Shown: positions 35,471-44,866, counted from the first letter of the stretch. The stretch is DNA of 63,994 nucleotides from an uncultured Pelagibacteraceae bacterium (GCA_902554035.1 CACDMX010000001.1:122243-186236), one strand, 5' to 3'. A program made the numbers and translations. The notes: generated by a model not told the origin, from the sequence alone.

Positions 35471-37215
35471 TAATTTTCTTTGAGTTGTTTTTCGTAAAAA
35501 TTCTTATAAATTTTTGATTTTATTAATAAATCTTCATGAGTACCATTTTCTAGTATTTTTCCATTATCTACTACATAAATTTTATGAGCATTTAAAATTG
35601 TAGATAATCTATGAGCAATAACTATTGTCGTTTTGTTTTTAGTTAATAATTTGACTGCGTTTTGGATTTTAGTTTCAGTGTCTGAGTCCAAAGAGGATGT
35701 AGCTTCGTCTAGCAATATTATAGGGCTTTTTTTTAACATTGCTCTTGCTATAGACAATCTTTGTTTTTCGCCACCTGATAATCTCACACCATTTTCACCA
35801 ATTACAGTATCGTACTTATTTGGTAACTTTTGAATAAAATCATCTGCAAAAGAATCTTTTGCAGCAGAAGAAATCTCTTCATCAGTAGCATTAAGCTTTG
35901 CATAGGTTATATTATTTCTAATTGTGTCATCAAAAAGAGTAGTTTCTTGGCTTACTAATGAGATATTTTTCCTAAGAGAAAATAAATTTACTTTATAAAT
36001 TGATTGGTCATCAACCATAATCTCACCAGTTTGTGCGTCATAAAATCTTGGTATCAAATTTAGTATTGTAGATTTTCCAGCACCACTAAGGCCAACTAGA
36101 GCAGTCATTTTTCCGCCTTTTATATCCAGATTAGTTTCGCTTAGAACTTTTTTTTCATTTTTTTCGTAAGAAAAATTAACATTTTCAAATATTATATTAG
36201 CTTCTTTAATATTTAGATTTGGAAGGTTTAGATTTTCTTTTATCTCATTTTCTTTATCAATAATCGGTAAAATTCTACCAGCAGCGCTAATACCCTGATT
36301 TATTGCAATATTTAAACCTGCTAGTGCCCTTACTGGCTGATAAGCCAACATCATTGCAGCTAAAAATGAGAAGAAATTATTTATTTCTAATTCATTATTT
36401 TTTATTAAAATTCCAGAATAAAATATAAGGGCAGCTATCATAATTCCCGTTAAAGTTTCCATTATTGGAGTATTTCGAATAAATATAATTGCCATTTTTA
36501 TACCTTTTTCCTTTAGACTTTGGATATCTTTTGAAGATCTTTCATTTTCAAATTTTTCATTTTGAAAACTTTTTATTAATTTATGATTTTTAAAAATTTC
36601 TACTAATCTAGTTGTAAAAGTAGCTGAGGATTCCATTGTTTGTCTGGTTGCTTTAGTCATTCTTTTACCAAGTGATCTTGCAACAATCGTTGCTAGCGGA
36701 ATCATAATTATCGCAACCAATGAAAGTTTCCAATTTTGATAAAACATAACAAATATCAATCCAATTAAAGTTAAACTATCTTTAATTAAATTTAGTAAAG
36801 CGGTACTAATTAAATTTACTATAAGACTAACATCTACAGTGAGATTTGAAATAAATTTTCCAGTATGAGCTTTATTTATAAATTTTGTATCTGAAGAAAC
36901 AAATGATCTCATCATATCTTTTTGAACATCAGCTTTTAATTCATGAGCGACTCTTGTCATGATTGCTTTTGCAAAATACATAGACATACCTTTTGTAAAA
37001 AAAACAATAATAATTGCAAGAGGTATTAAATACATCAATGTTTCATCTTGATTAATAAAAATTTTTTCAATAGCTGGATCAAGTAAATAAGCAATTGCGG
37101 AAGTGCTTGCCGCTATAAGAATTGAAAAAATGATTGCTGTTAAAATTTTATTAACATGTTTAATAGTATAATCTTTAAATAATCTTTTAATAATACTTAA
37201 GTGCTGAATGTTCAT
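35470..37215 (-). CDS. msbA: Lipid A export ABC transporter MsbA (fused permease/ATPase)
   Basis: Flips lipid A-core across the inner membrane. 581 residues: six membrane helices (about 20-310), then an ATPase with Walker A GLSGAGKST, signature LSGGEKQRL, and Walker B PIILLDEATSSLD. Its location directly upstream of waaA-lpxK-lpxL supports lipid A rather than a drug as cargo. Shares one base with the ubiA stop. Confidence 0.92.
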   Translation of the reverse strand: MNIQHLSIIKRLFKDYTIKHVNKILTAIIFSILIAASTSAIAYLLDPAIEKIFINQDETLMYLIPLAIIIVFFTKGMSMYFAKAIMTRVAHELKADVQKDMMRSFVSSDTKFINKAHTGKFISNLTVDVSLIVNLISTALLNLIKDSLTLIGLIFVMFYQNWKLSLVAIIMIPLATIVARSLGKRMTKATRQTMESSATFTTRLVEIFKNHKLIKSFQNEKFENERSSKDIQSLKEKGIKMAIIFIRNTPIMETLTGIMIAALIFYSGILIKNNELEINNFFSFLAAMMLAYQPVRALAGLNIAINQGISAAGRILPIIDKENEIKENLNLPNLNIKEANIIFENVNFSYEKNEKKVLSETNLDIKGGKMTALVGLSGAGKSTILNLIPRFYDAQTGEIMVDDQSIYKVNLFSLRKNISLVSQETTLFDDTIRNNITYAKLNATDEEISSAAKDSFADDFIQKLPNKYDTVIGENGVRLSGGEKQRLSIARAMLKKSPIILLDEATSSLDSDTETKIQNAVKLLTKNKTTIVIAHRLSTILNAHKIYVVDNGKILENGTHEDLLIKSKIYKNFYEKQLKEN

Positions 37216-38081
37216 TAATATAACTTTCCAATAATAAGATTTATATAAACTAAAAAACCTAAAAAGTTATTGCTTTTAAAAATTCTTAAACAAATTGAAG
37301 GATTGTTTTTTTTGAACTGGTAAATTTGATAAAAAAATAGATGAAAGAATGGTATTAAAATGAAAAAGTAAAATAAAAATTTAAAATTCATTAAAACTCC
37401 AACACTTACTAACATAACAAAAAAAAATAGGTAACATAATAACAGAAACAAAGTTGGTTTTTTTTTAAATTTAATTGAAGTTGATTTTACACCTATAATT
37501 TCATCATCTTTTATATCTTGAAATCCGTAAATTGTGTCGTAGCCTAGTGTCCAAAATATGGCACCTAAATAGAATATGATCGGAATAATATCTAATTGTT
37601 GACTTATAGAGGTCCAACCTAGTATTAACCCATAGTTAAAAGTAATACCTAAGAACAATTGAGGCCAATAAGTTACTCTTTTCATTAGTGGATATGTAAA
37701 TGCTAAAGGCATAGATCCTATTGCAAGCAAAATTGTTATTTTGTTGAAATTTAATAAAACTAAAAAAGCTATAAAGCACAATATTAATGAATAAAAGATT
37801 GCAATTTTTATTGAAATTTTACCAGAAGCTATCGGCCTTTCTCTAGTCCTTAAGACTTTAATATCAAATTTTCTGTCAGTAATGTCATTTACTATACAAC
37901 CAGCGGATCTCATCAATAATGACCCCAAAAAAAATAATAATAAATAAAAATAATAATCACTTAAATCTTTTGAAAAATCGTAGGCAATAGTTAAACCCCA
38001 AGCGCATGGCCAAAATAATAGCATATACCCAATAGGTTTTTTTAATCTAATTAATTCAATGAAAAGATTAATTTGTTTCAT
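37215..38081 (-). CDS. ubiA: 4-hydroxybenzoate polyprenyltransferase
   Basis: Attaches the polyprenyl tail to 4-hydroxybenzoate in ubiquinone synthesis; membrane enzyme. 288 residues, about eight helices. The first diphosphate-binding motif is NDITDRKFD with RTRERPIASGKIS next to it, and the second is YGFQDIKDDEIIGVKS. First gene of the minus-strand lipid A run. Confidence 0.93.
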   Translation of the reverse strand: MKQINLFIELIRLKKPIGYMLLFWPCAWGLTIAYDFSKDLSDYYFYLLLFFLGSLLMRSAGCIVNDITDRKFDIKVLRTRERPIASGKISIKIAIFYSLILCFIAFLVLLNFNKITILLAIGSMPLAFTYPLMKRVTYWPQLFLGITFNYGLILGWTSISQQLDIIPIIFYLGAIFWTLGYDTIYGFQDIKDDEIIGVKSTSIKFKKKPTLFLLLCYLFFFVMLVSVGVLMNFKFLFYFFILIPFFHLFFYQIYQFKKNNPSICLRIFKSNNFLGFLVYINLIIGKLY

Positions 38082-38133
38082 AATAATTTACTTGTAAATA
38101 ACAAAGGCACGTTTCATAATCAATTTGATTCGT

Positions 38134-38538
38134 ATGAATGTAGATTATACAGTAACGGCATTAATGTTCCCTGCTATACCATTATTAATGAGCGTGTATA
38201 GCAATAGATTTCATACACTAAGCAAATTAATAAGAGAACTTCATGACGAACATGTTTACGAAAAGCATATTCCTCCTGAGTGGAAAAAACAGTTTATAAA
38301 CTTAAGTGGTAGGATTTCTATACTTAGATGGACCATTATGTTTGCTGCATTTGGCTTTTTGTTTAATATGTTGACTGTATTTGCACTTTACTTAGACGAA
38401 GTTTTTATTGCTAGGGTAATTTTTGGATCATGTTGTTTATCTATGATTATTTCAATAATTTTTTTTATTAGGGAAATTCAAATTTCTACAAACGCACTAA
38501 ATTTACATATGTCAGATATGGATGTTAAAATAGATTAA
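38134..38538 (+). CDS. DUF2721 family membrane protein
   Basis: 134 residues from ATG at 38134 (a TTG 9 bases earlier is possible). Hydrophobic N-terminal helix (TALMFPAIPLLMSVYSNRF), a charged loop with LIRELHDE, and two C-terminal helices. This matches the DUF2721 pattern of an N-terminal helix followed by R-x-x-x-L-x-x-E-loops. Function unknown. Last 4 bases overlap the convergent gene. Confidence 0.75.
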   Translation: MNVDYTVTALMFPAIPLLMSVYSNRFHTLSKLIRELHDEHVYEKHIPPEWKKQFINLSGRISILRWTIMFAAFGFLFNMLTVFALYLDEVFIARVIFGSCCLSMIISIIFFIREIQISTNALNLHMSDMDVKID

Positions 38539-39509
38539 TTTGGAACAATTATTGCGGGCCCGAGTATTTTTCGAGATTCGAGATCTTTATGAGCTTGAAT
38601 TGCATCATCAAGATTGTACTTTTTAAATATTTGTATTTTTATTTTTCCAGATTTAACTTTATCAAATAATAGTTTTGCTCCTTCATCAATTTCCTCTTTA
38701 GAACCAAGGTAGTGTTGCATAGACGGTCTTACAAAATATAAGTTTTTTGGTTGAAGTAATTTTGGAACATTTATTTCAGATAGTGGTCCTGAAGCATTTC
38801 CAAAAGATACCATCATACCTCTTATACTTAAAGAATCCAGTGAACCTTGAAGAGTACTTTTTCCCACACCATCATAAACAACAGGAACACCTTTTTTTTT
38901 TGTAATTTCTAAAACTTTTTCAGAGAAGTTTTCCTTATTATAATTAATGACATGATCATAACCATAACTTTTTGCTTTCTCAATTTTTTCGTCAGATCCA
39001 ACAGTTCCAATTACATTACACCCCAAACTTTTTGCCCACTGTCCAAATATTTGACCAACTCCTCCAGCAGCCGCATGAAATAAAATTGTTTCACCAGATT
39101 TAACAGGATATGTCTTATGCAATAGATAAAAAGTTGTTAAACCTTTTGTCATAAGAGTTGCTGCAATTTCAAGATCGATACCATCTGGAACTTTTACGAG
39201 ATTTTTAGTTGGATAATTTCTATCACTTGAATAAGAACCAAGTGGCATACCAGCATAGGCAACTTTATCACCAACTTTAAACTCTTTTACATTAGATCCT
39301 ATTTCTTTTATTATTCCAGCGCCCTCAGCACCAATTCCAGATGGAAGCTTTAAAGGATAAAGTCCTGATCTATGATAAGTATCAATATAATTTAGACCTA
39401 TAGCCTTGTGTTCTATTGTCACCTCGTCTTTTTCAGGCTTGTTAAGTTTTATATCTTTTAGTTCAAGTACTTCTGGACCGCCATTTTTTGATATTTGTAT
39501 AGCTTTCAT
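38535..39509 (-). CDS. NADPH:quinone oxidoreductase (zinc-independent MDR family)
   Basis: 324 residues, medium-chain dehydrogenase/reductase. GLNYIDTYHRSGLYP at the start, the Rossmann turn AAAGGVGQIFGQWAKSLG, and YDGVGKSTLQGSLDSL match QorA-type quinone reductases. The structural-zinc cysteines are absent, as in that group. Its ATG overlaps the pirin stop by 4 bases, so the two are co-expressed, presumably in redox stress. Confidence 0.9.
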   Translation of the reverse strand: MKAIQISKNGGPEVLELKDIKLNKPEKDEVTIEHKAIGLNYIDTYHRSGLYPLKLPSGIGAEGAGIIKEIGSNVKEFKVGDKVAYAGMPLGSYSSDRNYPTKNLVKVPDGIDLEIAATLMTKGLTTFYLLHKTYPVKSGETILFHAAAGGVGQIFGQWAKSLGCNVIGTVGSDEKIEKAKSYGYDHVINYNKENFSEKVLEITKKKGVPVVYDGVGKSTLQGSLDSLSIRGMMVSFGNASGPLSEINVPKLLQPKNLYFVRPSMQHYLGSKEEIDEGAKLLFDKVKSGKIKIQIFKKYNLDDAIQAHKDLESRKILGPAIIVPN

Positions 39510-40342
39510 TTTACAAACGTATCATTATGGTAATCTTGAATAGCTTGCAAGATCTCTGCCTTAGTATTCATCACAAAAGGCCCACCTCTTGCAATTTCCT
39601 CATTTATTGGCTTACCAGACACAACTAGAAATTTTGCTTTTGTTTTTGCTTTAACTTTTAAATCTTCACCTTTTGTAAGTAATATTAAAGTACTATCTTT
39701 AATATTATCATGCTTCATTGAACCAATTTCTATTTCACCATCAATCAAATATATAAAAGTATTATGTGTAGATGGCAAATTAAAATTGAATTCTTTATCT
39801 TTATTTAACTCAACATCAAAATATAAAGGTTCAATGTTATGTCCTTTTACAGGACCTTCGGCATTTTCAAATTTTCCAGCAATAACTTTTACTTGCTTAT
39901 TATGATCTTTATGCACACTCATTTTATCTGCATCAATATAAATGTATTCAGGTTTACTCATTTTCAAATTTGCAGGCATATTAATCCATAATTGAAAGCC
40001 ATGAAGTTTGCCTTCTTTCATAGCAGGCATTTCTGAGTGAATAATTCCACTTCCTGTTTTCATCCACTGAACATCTCCAGCAGTCATTCTTCCTTCGCCG
40101 CCAGTACTATCTTTATGTTCAAAATCTCCAGCAAGCATGTAAGTAACTGTTTCAATTCCTCTATGAGGATGAGGAGGAAAACCTGCAATATAATCTTCAC
40201 TATTTTCAGAACCAAATTCATCTAGCATTAAAAATGGATCGAAATAGTTAGGCTCAACACCGATGCTTCTTTTTAATTTTACTCCAGCACCATCAGAAGC
40301 AGGGATAGGATCAATAATTTTATTAATTTCTACTTTTTTCAA
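39506..40342 (-). CDS. Pirin family protein
   Basis: 278 residues, two cupin domains. The iron-binding His cluster is in FPPHPHRGIETVTYMLAGDF with DVQWMKTGSGIIHSE, as in YhhW/pirin quercetinase-like proteins. Biochemical role in bacteria is not settled. Directly follows the DoxX gene (no gap) and precedes the quinone reductase. Confidence 0.92.
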   Translation of the reverse strand: MKKVEINKIIDPIPASDGAGVKLKRSIGVEPNYFDPFLMLDEFGSENSEDYIAGFPPHPHRGIETVTYMLAGDFEHKDSTGGEGRMTAGDVQWMKTGSGIIHSEMPAMKEGKLHGFQLWINMPANLKMSKPEYIYIDADKMSVHKDHNKQVKVIAGKFENAEGPVKGHNIEPLYFDVELNKDKEFNFNLPSTHNTFIYLIDGEIEIGSMKHDNIKDSTLILLTKGEDLKVKAKTKAKFLVVSGKPINEEIARGGPFVMNTKAEILQAIQDYHNDTFVK

Positions 40343-40750
40343 TTATTTATTTCCTTTAATTAAAAAATATAAAGCGATTATAAAAAGAAAAATTTGTTCG
40401 CTGGTAAATAACTTTGTTGTAATGAACCAATCTCTGTGAGCTAATGCAAAAGCATTAATCATAACAACAGCAATAGCTAAAGAGCTTACTCTCGTTATTA
40501 GATTACCAATAGAACCTTTAATAAAACCACCAATAATCAAAAATAGTCCAGCACCTAATTCAGTGAGCGCAATAAATGATGCAAAAAAAGGAGAAAAACC
40601 AAAATAATTCATCAAAACTTCTGGTGGCAGTGGAAATTTACTCAACCCATGAATAATAAAAGCTATACCAAGACCCAATCTAATCAACCAAGGTGATAAA
40701 AATTGTAGTCTTGAAAAAAATTTATTTAATTTATTATCTAATTTATCCAT
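40343..40750 (-). CDS. DoxX family membrane protein
   Basis: 135 residues from ATG at 40750; a longer frame to 40831 would overlap the upstream gene heavily. Four membrane helices, with LIRLGLGIAFIIHGLSKFP and GAGLFLIIGGFIKGS typical of DoxX/SURF4-like proteins. DoxX proteins are linked to quinone and thiol redox; here the partners are a pirin and a quinone reductase. Confidence 0.86.
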   Translation of the reverse strand: MDKLDNKLNKFFSRLQFLSPWLIRLGLGIAFIIHGLSKFPLPPEVLMNYFGFSPFFASFIALTELGAGLFLIIGGFIKGSIGNLITRVSSLAIAVVMINAFALAHRDWFITTKLFTSEQIFLFIIALYFLIKGNK

Positions 40751-40760
40751 AACTTTTTTA

Positions 40761-40949
40761 TCAACATCTATTACAACGAACCGTAGCAAACATTTCATCC
40801 CACTCAGAATCTTTTTCTTCAACATAATCAAGAAGACATCTTAGAGCCTTTGATTTGTCTGGCAAATCGTATTTTTCTACTATTTGTTCAAGTAATTTTT
40901 CCGAGTCAGTGTTTATCTCAAAAGAAACATCTATTTTATCGCCAGCCAT
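40761..40949 (-). CDS. Small conserved-looking protein with C-terminal CxxC, regulator-like
   Basis: 62 residues with a good Shine-Dalgarno (AAAGGAG). Predicted strand then two helices: DVSFEINTDSEKLLEQIVEK and LPDKSKALRCLLDYV, reminiscent of ribbon-helix-helix DNA-binding proteins. It ends with the metal/redox-like CNRC. First gene behind a perfect sigma-70 promoter, upstream of DoxX-pirin-quinone reductase. DNA binding and redox sensing are inference. Confidence 0.68.
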   Translation of the reverse strand: MAGDKIDVSFEINTDSEKLLEQIVEKYDLPDKSKALRCLLDYVEEKDSEWDEMFATVRCNRC

Positions 40950-40981
40950 TATTTTCTCCTTTAATTTTTTAAATAAATCTT

Positions 40982-41011
40982 ATTATATTTAAATTTTTTT
41001 ACACATGTCAA
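40982..41011 (-). promoter_or_regulatory. Consensus sigma-70 promoter
   Basis: TTGACA (41011-41006) and TATAAT (40987-40982) with an 18-base spacer, both hexamers perfect. Drives the small CxxC protein, DoxX, pirin and quinone reductase. The -35 lies just past the stop of the HAD gene. Confidence 0.8.
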
Positions 41012-41024
41012 AAGAGCGCTACTA

Positions 41025-41687
41025 TTAAATAATAGCAAGTAATTGACTCAAGTTTTTCACTTCTTTTTTGGGCAAGTAGTCAAGATTATCAAAAATACTA
41101 TTATTTCGGTTTACCCAAATAGAATTATAACCAAAATTTCCTCCACCAGAAACATCCCACGTATTTGCGCTTAAAAATACAATCTCTTCTTTTTGTAATT
41201 TATATTTTTTAACTGGCATGTTGTAAACTTTTGCATCTGGTTTATAAATTCCTACCTCTTCAATTGAGAAAATATCATCAAATATATTATTTAGATTATT
41301 ACTTGATACTAATTCACTAAGAAGTTCAGGAGTTCCATTTGAAAGAATAGCAAGCTTATAATTTTTTTCTTTCAATTTATTTAAAACATCTTTTACCTCT
41401 GGAAATGTATTTAGAACCTTATATAAATTTAAAAGTTCATTTCTCATTGATTTATCTATTTTAAATAAATTCATTGATTTATCTAAACTGTCCTCAGTAA
41501 CTTTCCAAAAATCTTGATGTCTTTTCATTAAACTTCTAAGCCAAGTATATTCCAATTGAGTAGTTCGCCAAAAATTTGCAAAACCTTCCCACTTGTCACC
41601 GATTTTGTCTTTACATTTTTCTGCAGCCGAATTTACATCAAATAACGTTCCATAAGCGTCAAAAATTATTGCTTTAATATTTTTCAT
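41025..41687 (-). CDS. Haloacid dehalogenase type II (HAD family)
   Basis: 220 residues. Nucleophile Asp10 is in IFDAYGTLFDVNSA, motif II is AILSNGTPELL, the lysine is in EVGIYKPDAKVY, and VFLSANTWDVSGGGNFGY is the type II dehalogenase end. It would hydrolyse L-2-haloacids, though many such genes act on other small phosphate or halogen substrates. Divergent from rsmE across 17 bases. Confidence 0.88.
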   Translation of the reverse strand: MKNIKAIIFDAYGTLFDVNSAAEKCKDKIGDKWEGFANFWRTTQLEYTWLRSLMKRHQDFWKVTEDSLDKSMNLFKIDKSMRNELLNLYKVLNTFPEVKDVLNKLKEKNYKLAILSNGTPELLSELVSSNNLNNIFDDIFSIEEVGIYKPDAKVYNMPVKKYKLQKEEIVFLSANTWDVSGGGNFGYNSIWVNRNNSIFDNLDYLPKKEVKNLSQLLAII

Positions 41688-41704
41688 AAATTAATCTAAG
41701 AACT

Positions 41705-42415
41705 ATGAGCAATATTAGATTATTTTTTCCTAAAAGTTTATCACTTAATTTAACTTCAAAGCTAGATAAACCACAATCTCACTATATTAGCAAAGTTATG
41801 AGAATTAAACTAAATGAGGTTTTTTCATTATTTAATCGCAGTGGGGAGTGGGAGGCAAAAATAATAGAAATTTCAAAAGGAATAGTAGAGTTTAATATTA
41901 CTAAACAATTAAGACAAACCAAAAGTAGCAAAGAAATATGGTTAGCTTTTTCACCAATTAAATCTAACTATTTTAATTTTATGATACAAAAAGCAACAGA
42001 ATTAGGAGTTACTAAGTTTATTCCAATTATTTTTGATAGATCTGTGGTAAGAAAGGTTAATTCCAATAGAATAGAAAAAATAATTATTGAGTCCTCCGAA
42101 CAGTCAAATCGTATTGATATCCCCAAGCTTGAAAAGTGTCAGAATTTAAAGAGTTTTTTAGAAAAAAATAATAAAAGAATTGAATTAATATTTACTGATC
42201 TTAATACTGATAATAAAAAAATACATATAAAAAAACAAACAGAAAAACCTATTTGTATTATTGTTGGACCTGAGGGTGATTTTTCTGAAATGGAAAGAAA
42301 AGAAATTTTATCTTTTGATGGAGTTAATAAAATTAAAATTAATGAAAATATTTTAAGATCAGAGACAGCAGCTATTTCAGCATTATCAATTATTAATTAC
42401 GCATTAAATTTATAA
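41705..42415 (+). CDS. rsmE: 16S rRNA (uracil1498-N3)-methyltransferase
   Basis: 236 residues, SPOUT knot fold. N-terminal PUA-like part MSNIRLFFPKSL with HYISKVMRIK, then ATELGVTKFIPI, IIVGPEGDFSEMERKE, and LRSETAAISALSII forming the trefoil-knot SAM site. Last 6 bases overlap the SCO gene end. Confidence 0.94.
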   Translation: MSNIRLFFPKSLSLNLTSKLDKPQSHYISKVMRIKLNEVFSLFNRSGEWEAKIIEISKGIVEFNITKQLRQTKSSKEIWLAFSPIKSNYFNFMIQKATELGVTKFIPIIFDRSVVRKVNSNRIEKIIIESSEQSNRIDIPKLEKCQNLKSFLEKNNKRIELIFTDLNTDNKKIHIKKQTEKPICIIVGPEGDFSEMERKEILSFDGVNKIKINENILRSETAAISALSIINYALNL

Positions 42416-42994
42416 ATATTTTTTAATTATTTTTATTGATGTTTTTATATTGTCACGTGGAGATATTCTTGCAACATACTTTCCATCTTTTAGCAATATG
42501 ACTGGAGAACTATGATCGATATTATATTCTCCATTTTCTGTAAATACTTTTTGACTCATAATGCCCCAAGACTTGTAGAGTAAAAAGATCTTTTCTTTTT
42601 CTCCAGTAATACCGATGAACTTATTTCCAAAAGAACCTAAATAATCTTTAATAACTTCTGGCGAATCTCTCTCTGGATCAACACTTACAAAAAATAATTT
42701 AACTGATTTATTTTCTTTTTTTAATTTATCGAGCACAATATCCATTTTATTTAAAGTCATTGGACATACGTCTGGGCAATTAGTGAAACCAAAAAAAATT
42801 GCAGTTAATGGACCTTCAAATGATTTTTCCGTAATAACATTATTGTTCATGTCTTTAAGAGAAAATTGTGAGCCTTGAAAAGATGCGACATAATCATCTT
42901 TCTTGCCTTGTACTGATAAAAAAATAGGCAGCATTACAAATATAAAAATCCCTAGACAACCAGCTATAACAATTGCAGATGTTTTTATTTTCAT
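42410..42994 (-). CDS. SCO1/SenC copper chaperone
   Basis: Delivers copper to the CuA centre of cytochrome c oxidase. 194 residues, an N-terminal membrane anchor (about 7-28), and a thioredoxin fold with the copper ligands Cys73 and Cys77 (NCPDVCPM) and His161 (IDHSSPVILL). It is divergent from the oxidase gene cluster, 36 bases from the first subunit-III-like gene. Confidence 0.94.
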   Translation of the reverse strand: MKIKTSAIVIAGCLGIFIFVMLPIFLSVQGKKDDYVASFQGSQFSLKDMNNNVITEKSFEGPLTAIFFGFTNCPDVCPMTLNKMDIVLDKLKKENKSVKLFFVSVDPERDSPEVIKDYLGSFGNKFIGITGEKEKIFLLYKSWGIMSQKVFTENGEYNIDHSSPVILLKDGKYVARISPRDNIKTSIKIIKKYL

Positions 42995-43030
42995 TATTGA
43001 TAAAATTATATATGTGATTATATAAAATTT

Positions 43031-43711
43031 ATGAGCGGAATTTTAAAGAAACTTTTTAGCACATTGCTTCAAAAACCTTGGGAAAAGGAACAGATGGCAA
43101 TTGATACGTCTCATACCGGGAAAACATTTGATATATCAGAACAAAAATCTGCGGTAATAATTATTTTTGGTATAGCTACTGTTTTATTCAGTCTAATTTT
43201 CACCGCTTACATTTACTCTATTCCACCCGGACAGGACACTATGTATTTATTGAAGCCAAATTTATTATGGTTAAATACTACCGTTCTTTTCTTTGTAAGT
43301 TATTTTTTTTATAAAATAACAAAAGATTTAGAGAGAAAAGAAACTTCAAAAATTAAAAAAAATTTAATTATAGTTGGTGGTCTGAGTTATTTATTTCTTT
43401 TTGGACAAATAATTTTCTGGATGCAACTAATGAAGAGTGGAAATTTTGTTACTACTAATACTTATTTTTCATCATTTTATGTTTTTACTACATTGCATGG
43501 TTTACATTTATTAGGGGGGTTATTTTTTTGGGGAAAAGTTTCTTCAAAAGTTTTAAAACTTGAACATAATAAGATTTTAGACCAAGAAAAAAGTATTATA
43601 GCTTTATCTTGGTATTGGACTTTTTTATTAATAGTTTGGTTAGCATTTTTTTTAATGATTTACATTTTTAATGACGCTTTTATAGAATGGTGCAAATCTA
43701 TAATCGCTTAA
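43031..43711 (+). CDS. Heme-copper oxidase subunit III-family protein (five-helix form)
   Basis: 226 residues, about five membrane helices. FTTLHGLHLLGGLFFWG and SWYWTFLLIVWLAFFL match subunit III of heme-copper and nitric oxide reductase-type oxidases. It lies upstream of coxB but is separated from it by a small reverse-strand gene. A second, canonical subunit III gene follows coxA, so this copy may be an alternative subunit or an assembly factor. Confidence 0.82.
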   Translation: MSGILKKLFSTLLQKPWEKEQMAIDTSHTGKTFDISEQKSAVIIIFGIATVLFSLIFTAYIYSIPPGQDTMYLLKPNLLWLNTTVLFFVSYFFYKITKDLERKETSKIKKNLIIVGGLSYLFLFGQIIFWMQLMKSGNFVTTNTYFSSFYVFTTLHGLHLLGGLFFWGKVSSKVLKLEHNKILDQEKSIIALSWYWTFLLIVWLAFFLMIYIFNDAFIEWCKSIIA

Positions 43712-43713
43712 GA

Positions 43714-43905
43714 CTAAAGAAAAAAAACTAAAATACTTCCAACAACTGCAATTATAATTAAAAGTATATTAACAGATTTTAAATATCTTTTAGTTTCTGG
43801 CTTAGCTTTGTCTTTTGAAAAAGCTCCTGCACCAAACGAAATGACAAGATAAAAAAGTAAAACTAAAACGAGTATTGTGATTAAGATTCCAACTTTTCCA
43901 AGCAT
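43714..43905 (-). CDS. Small two-helix membrane protein, unknown (possible HIG1-like)
   Basis: 63 residues. Two hydrophobic helices (about 4-27 and 44-63) joined by a basic loop, GAFSKDKAKPETKRYLKS. The size, loop and place beside the oxidase genes are reminiscent of HIG1/twin-TM proteins that associate with cytochrome oxidase, but the match is not firm. Inserted on the opposite strand between the first subunit III gene and coxB. Confidence 0.62.
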   Translation of the reverse strand: MLGKVGILITILVLVLLFYLVISFGAGAFSKDKAKPETKRYLKSVNILLIIIAVVGSILVFFL

Positions 43906-43943
43906 AATATTGTTGATTATATTAGTTTATTTTAATTTTTTTT

Positions 43944-43973
43944 ATGACATTTTGTCATAGGTAATTATATAAT
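43944..43973 (+). promoter_or_regulatory. Candidate promoter and operator of the cox operon
   Basis: A perfect palindrome ATGACA-TTT-TGTCAT (43944-43958) sits 9 bases before a TATAAT hexamer (43968-43973), which is 20 bases upstream of coxB ATG. No good -35 lies 17 bases from the TATAAT, so an activator on the palindrome is plausible. Regulator unknown. Confidence 0.5.
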
Positions 43974-43993
43974 ATTTCTTCTATATAAACATT

Positions 43994-44830
43994 ATGCATC
44001 CAGGTATAATATTTTTTTTAGTCATTTTAGGCTCAATACTATTTCACATTTTTACACCTTGGTATTGGACTGATGTTGCTTCTAATTGGGGTGGTATGGA
44101 TGACACAATCACTTTAACTTTTTGGATTGGTGGGGGTGTTTTTGTAGCTGTATGCCTTTTTATGGTTTACTGTGTTTTCAAATTTTCTTACAAAGAAAAT
44201 CGTAAAGCGGAGTACAAACCTGAAGATAAAAAGTTAGAGAAGATTTTAACATGGGCAACAACTTTAGGAGTAGTTGCACTTTTAGCACCTGGTCTAGTAA
44301 TCTGGAATAATTATGTAAATGTTCCAAAAAACGCACTTGAAGTCGACGTGATGGCTTGGCAATGGGGATGGCAATATAGACTGCCAGGTAAAGATGGAAA
44401 GTTAGGCACAACTCAAGTCGTGAATGTAAATGATGATAACCCATTTGGAATAAACTTGGATGATCCTTATGGTAAAGATGATGTTATGATTCAAAGTGAT
44501 GTTTTAAATCTTGAAAACAACGTGCCTGTAAAAATATTATTAAGATCAGTAGATGTTCTTCACAATTGGTATGTTCCACAGTTTAGAGCCAAAATGGATG
44601 CGGTTCCAGGCATTGTAACGTTTTATTGGTTTGAGCCCAACAAGACAGGTGAATTTGAAGTTTTATGTGTAGAATATTGTGGTGTTGGACACTACGCAAT
44701 GAGAGGTGGAGTCATTGTCCAAGAAACACAAGAATACAATAAATGGTTAGATCAACAAGAAGTTTTCTCAGATTTAATAGCAAAACAAGAAAAAATGGAA
44801 GTTGAAAAAACAAAATTGGTAAAAAAATAA
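43994..44830 (+). CDS. coxB: Cytochrome c oxidase subunit II
   Basis: Carries CuA and accepts electrons from cytochrome c. 278 residues, two N-terminal membrane helices (about 1-20 and 38-58), then the cupredoxin domain. CuA ligands are Cys225, Cys229, His233 and Met236 (CVEYCGVGHYAM), with His in VDVLHNWYVPQF and the electron-entry aromatic run VMAWQWGWQYR. No fused cytochrome c domain. Confidence 0.95.
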   Translation: MHPGIIFFLVILGSILFHIFTPWYWTDVASNWGGMDDTITLTFWIGGGVFVAVCLFMVYCVFKFSYKENRKAEYKPEDKKLEKILTWATTLGVVALLAPGLVIWNNYVNVPKNALEVDVMAWQWGWQYRLPGKDGKLGTTQVVNVNDDNPFGINLDDPYGKDDVMIQSDVLNLENNVPVKILLRSVDVLHNWYVPQFRAKMDAVPGIVTFYWFEPNKTGEFEVLCVEYCGVGHYAMRGGVIVQETQEYNKWLDQQEVFSDLIAKQEKMEVEKTKLVKK

Positions 44831-44866
44831 ATTAAATGATACATAAAATATTAATAGGAAAAAACA

